From: Clostridiales bacterium
GTDB taxonomy: Bacteria; Bacillota; Clostridia; Oscillospirales; Oscillospiraceae
Length of the DNA: 45,263 nucleotides
NCBI GenBank assembly: GCA_029265405.1
Contig: JAJUJI010000015.1
Location: 1-45,263 of the forward strand
Reading direction: 5' to 3'
Shown piece by piece: positions 43,828 to 45,263 of the stretch; positions within the stretch are counted from its first letter, which is position 1; every line of letters starts with the position of its first letter. The notes below the pieces were generated by a model. The model was not told the DNA's origin, made no database searches, and was given only the letters and a program-made list of their open reading frames with translations. Position numbers and translations under genes: made by a program.

Positions 43828-45135
43828 ATGCTGAAGAGAAACTTAATCAAATGGACTTATGCCGCAATATCGGGGCTGGCTTTTGCTTTTGCCTTTTCGG
43901 GCGCATACATCTATTTTAAAAAATCATTTGAGGATGCCGGAGCCGCAAAATCGGCCGCTGTAAGCGCCGTTTTGCACTCCGGTATAGCTTGCAGCAGGAT
44001 GCTGGCTGCATATGGAGAGACTTTTATAAGCACGGCGGGAGAAGCCGACATGCCTGGTTTATATGCCGCTCTGAAATATGAGCCGGAAACGGACGGCTAC
44101 ATGCTCAACAGCTCCATGCTGAATTATGACTTCGGCACCCTTTCCGGAAAAGGCGAGGTGCCGGCTTCGGGAATTAAGAAAAGCGAATTGGTTTTAGCTC
44201 TCGGCTACAGCGGTCTTTTTAAGGAATTTTACAGCCAGATAAAGGGCACGGCTTGGCTCTATTATACAAGCGAAAACGGATTCATCATGCTTTACCCGCA
44301 GGCGGGAGAAGGCTTTGCGTATACGGATAGGCTTAAGGAAAAGCAATATTATATATCCGCATCGCCCGAAAGCAATCCCTTAAGAGAGACCGTCTGGTCA
44401 GATGTATATATAGACGAAGCCGGCAAAGGACCGATGGTTACAATTTCCAGCCCCGTTTATCGGGGCGACGATTTTATAGGCGTCGTTTCCCTGGATTACA
44501 CTACGGCTGCACTGGGTATGATGATCAAAGAAAGCTACGACTCATATCTTGCGAGCGGGAGCGGCGTGGTAATAGCGTCCGGCGGGGAGGAAAATTACGG
44601 ACAAGAGGTTAAAACCTTAGGCGACCTTCTTGGCGTTCCGGAAAGCCGGGTAGATATGATTATGAGCCTGAGCGGAGGAAAAGCCGAGCGAGTGGGGGGC
44701 AGATATTATTATGTGCGGAAATTAGAGCCCACCCCATGGACTCTTGTTATGTCCGCCTCCGCTGCAGGCATGGCGCTTAAGGCCTTCCTGCTGTCGCTGC
44801 CTATAATTCTCATATGCCTTATGCTGCTGTATTCAAACGCCGAAACGGCAAAGCTGAAAAAGGAAGAAATAGAAATACGGGAAATGGCCGTGACTGACAG
44901 GCTTACGGGCTTGAAAAACAGGTATTTTTTGGACGCGATGATAGAGCGTGAGTTCCAGCTTGCCGACAGGCACAACCAGCATCTTTCGATTGTCACCTTT
45001 GATTTGGATCATTTCAAAAGAGTGAATGACACCTGGGGGCACGACATAGGCGACCAGGTTTTGATGCAGGCCGCAAAACTGGCCCAGAGCTGCGTAAGGA
45101 AAAGCGATACCGTCGCAAGGATAGACCAACTATGA
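43828..45135 (+). pseudogene. Cache-type diguanylate cyclase interrupted at the GGDEF motif
   Basis: An inner-membrane signalling protein: transmembrane helix (about 9-30), an extracytoplasmic sensor domain of the dCache type (about 35-305, with YTDRLKEKQYYISASPES and VYRGDDFIGVVSLDYT), a second transmembrane helix (about 315-335) and the start of a GGDEF domain (TDRLTGLKNRYF, FDLDHFKRVND, GHDIGDQVL). The protein should continue SDTVARI-GGDEF, but after ARI comes DQL and a stop (TGA 45133). The catalytic motif and the rest of the cyclase are lost at the insertion near 45124. Up to that point the gene is intact. The ligand is unknown. ATG 43828; AAAGGG lies about 12 bases upstream. Confidence 0.85.
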
Positions 45136-45263
45136 ATAGTCAACCTCTCAGCTCAAAAAAATCAAGATTTTTTCTCGCTGAGAGGTTGAAGAAAAGAAAC
45201 GCAGCACAAAAAGGCCTGACGGAGCAGGCCTGAAAAATGGATGTGATCTTTATGGATTTCGAA
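45124..45263 (+). mobile_element. left end of an inserted element (partial)
   Basis: Foreign sequence begins where the GGDEF coding sequence is cut. It has a large hairpin, CAACCTCTCAGC (45141-45152) with its perfect complement (45177-45188) and an A/T-rich inner stem, then a second hairpin AGGCCTG/CAGGCCT (45212-45231) and ATG 45237 opening a frame (MDVIFMDFE) to the window end. Such hairpins near insertion-element ends block outside transcription. The outermost bases resemble, in inverted orientation, the edge at about 186-212. Family not recognised; an intron-like element is not excluded. Confidence 0.5.

Overview
The window looks like about 45 kb of a chromosomal contig from an anaerobic, probably spore-forming, low- to mid-GC Firmicute of class Clostridia. 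The evidence is the gene set: PyrK/PyrDB-type dihydroorotate dehydrogenase, pyrBI-type aspartate transcarbamoylase, a YtvI-like AI-2E-family protein, a BofC-domain protein, a DUF1292 protein, an HPr-like protein without the phosphorylatable histidine, a ferredoxin-type aldo/keto reductase and lipoprotein solute-binding proteins. Strong TTGACA/TATAAT promoters and Shine-Dalgarno sites are common. No tRNA, rRNA or CRISPR array was found.

Layout. 1-213: probable right end of a mobile element that cuts the end of a MerR regulator gene. 181-5261: MerR and XRE regulators, a stand-alone E2/CAT-like acyltransferase, an ABC-2 exporter pair and an orphan NarL-type response regulator. 5456-9467: two close paralogues of a sugar-type solute-binding lipoprotein, each with its own promoter and terminator hairpin and no permease genes. 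9554-16900: serine acetyltransferase; a minus-strand housekeeping group (homoserine dehydrogenase, Pth, DUF975, TcdA-like); then YtvI, a DUF3298-like protein and a ferredoxin-linked aldo/keto reductase. 16919-23153: PrsA/SurA-like foldase, a structured RNA that may be 6S RNA, DUF1292 and BofC-like proteins, and a class A penicillin-binding protein with an odd C-terminal tail. 23190-28960: serC-serA, mtaB, HPr-like protein, a methyltransferase and a small membrane protein.

29007-36535 holds the F-type ATP synthase operon in the order a, c, b, delta-alpha, gamma, beta, epsilon, followed three bases later by a cysteine desulfurase. The most unusual feature of the window is here: delta and alpha are one uninterrupted 686-codon reading frame. 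No ATG, GTG or TTG lies in frame between the end of the delta domain and the alpha beta-barrel, so separate alpha cannot be made by ordinary internal initiation. Because F1 normally has three alpha and one delta, the fusion raises a real stoichiometry question.

36543-42478 is a complete pyrimidine operon for the steps after carbamoyl phosphate (pyrC, K, D, F, E, B, I), mostly with overlapping genes. It is preceded by a promoter, a 38-codon leader reading frame and a U-run terminator inside that frame, which resembles UTP-sensing attenuation of enterobacterial pyrBI. An M23 peptidase follows. The window ends in a Cache-type GGDEF gene interrupted exactly where the GGDEF motif should begin. The inserted sequence carries hairpins and resembles, in inverted form, the edge at the window start, so both ends of the contig may lie in copies of one repeated element.
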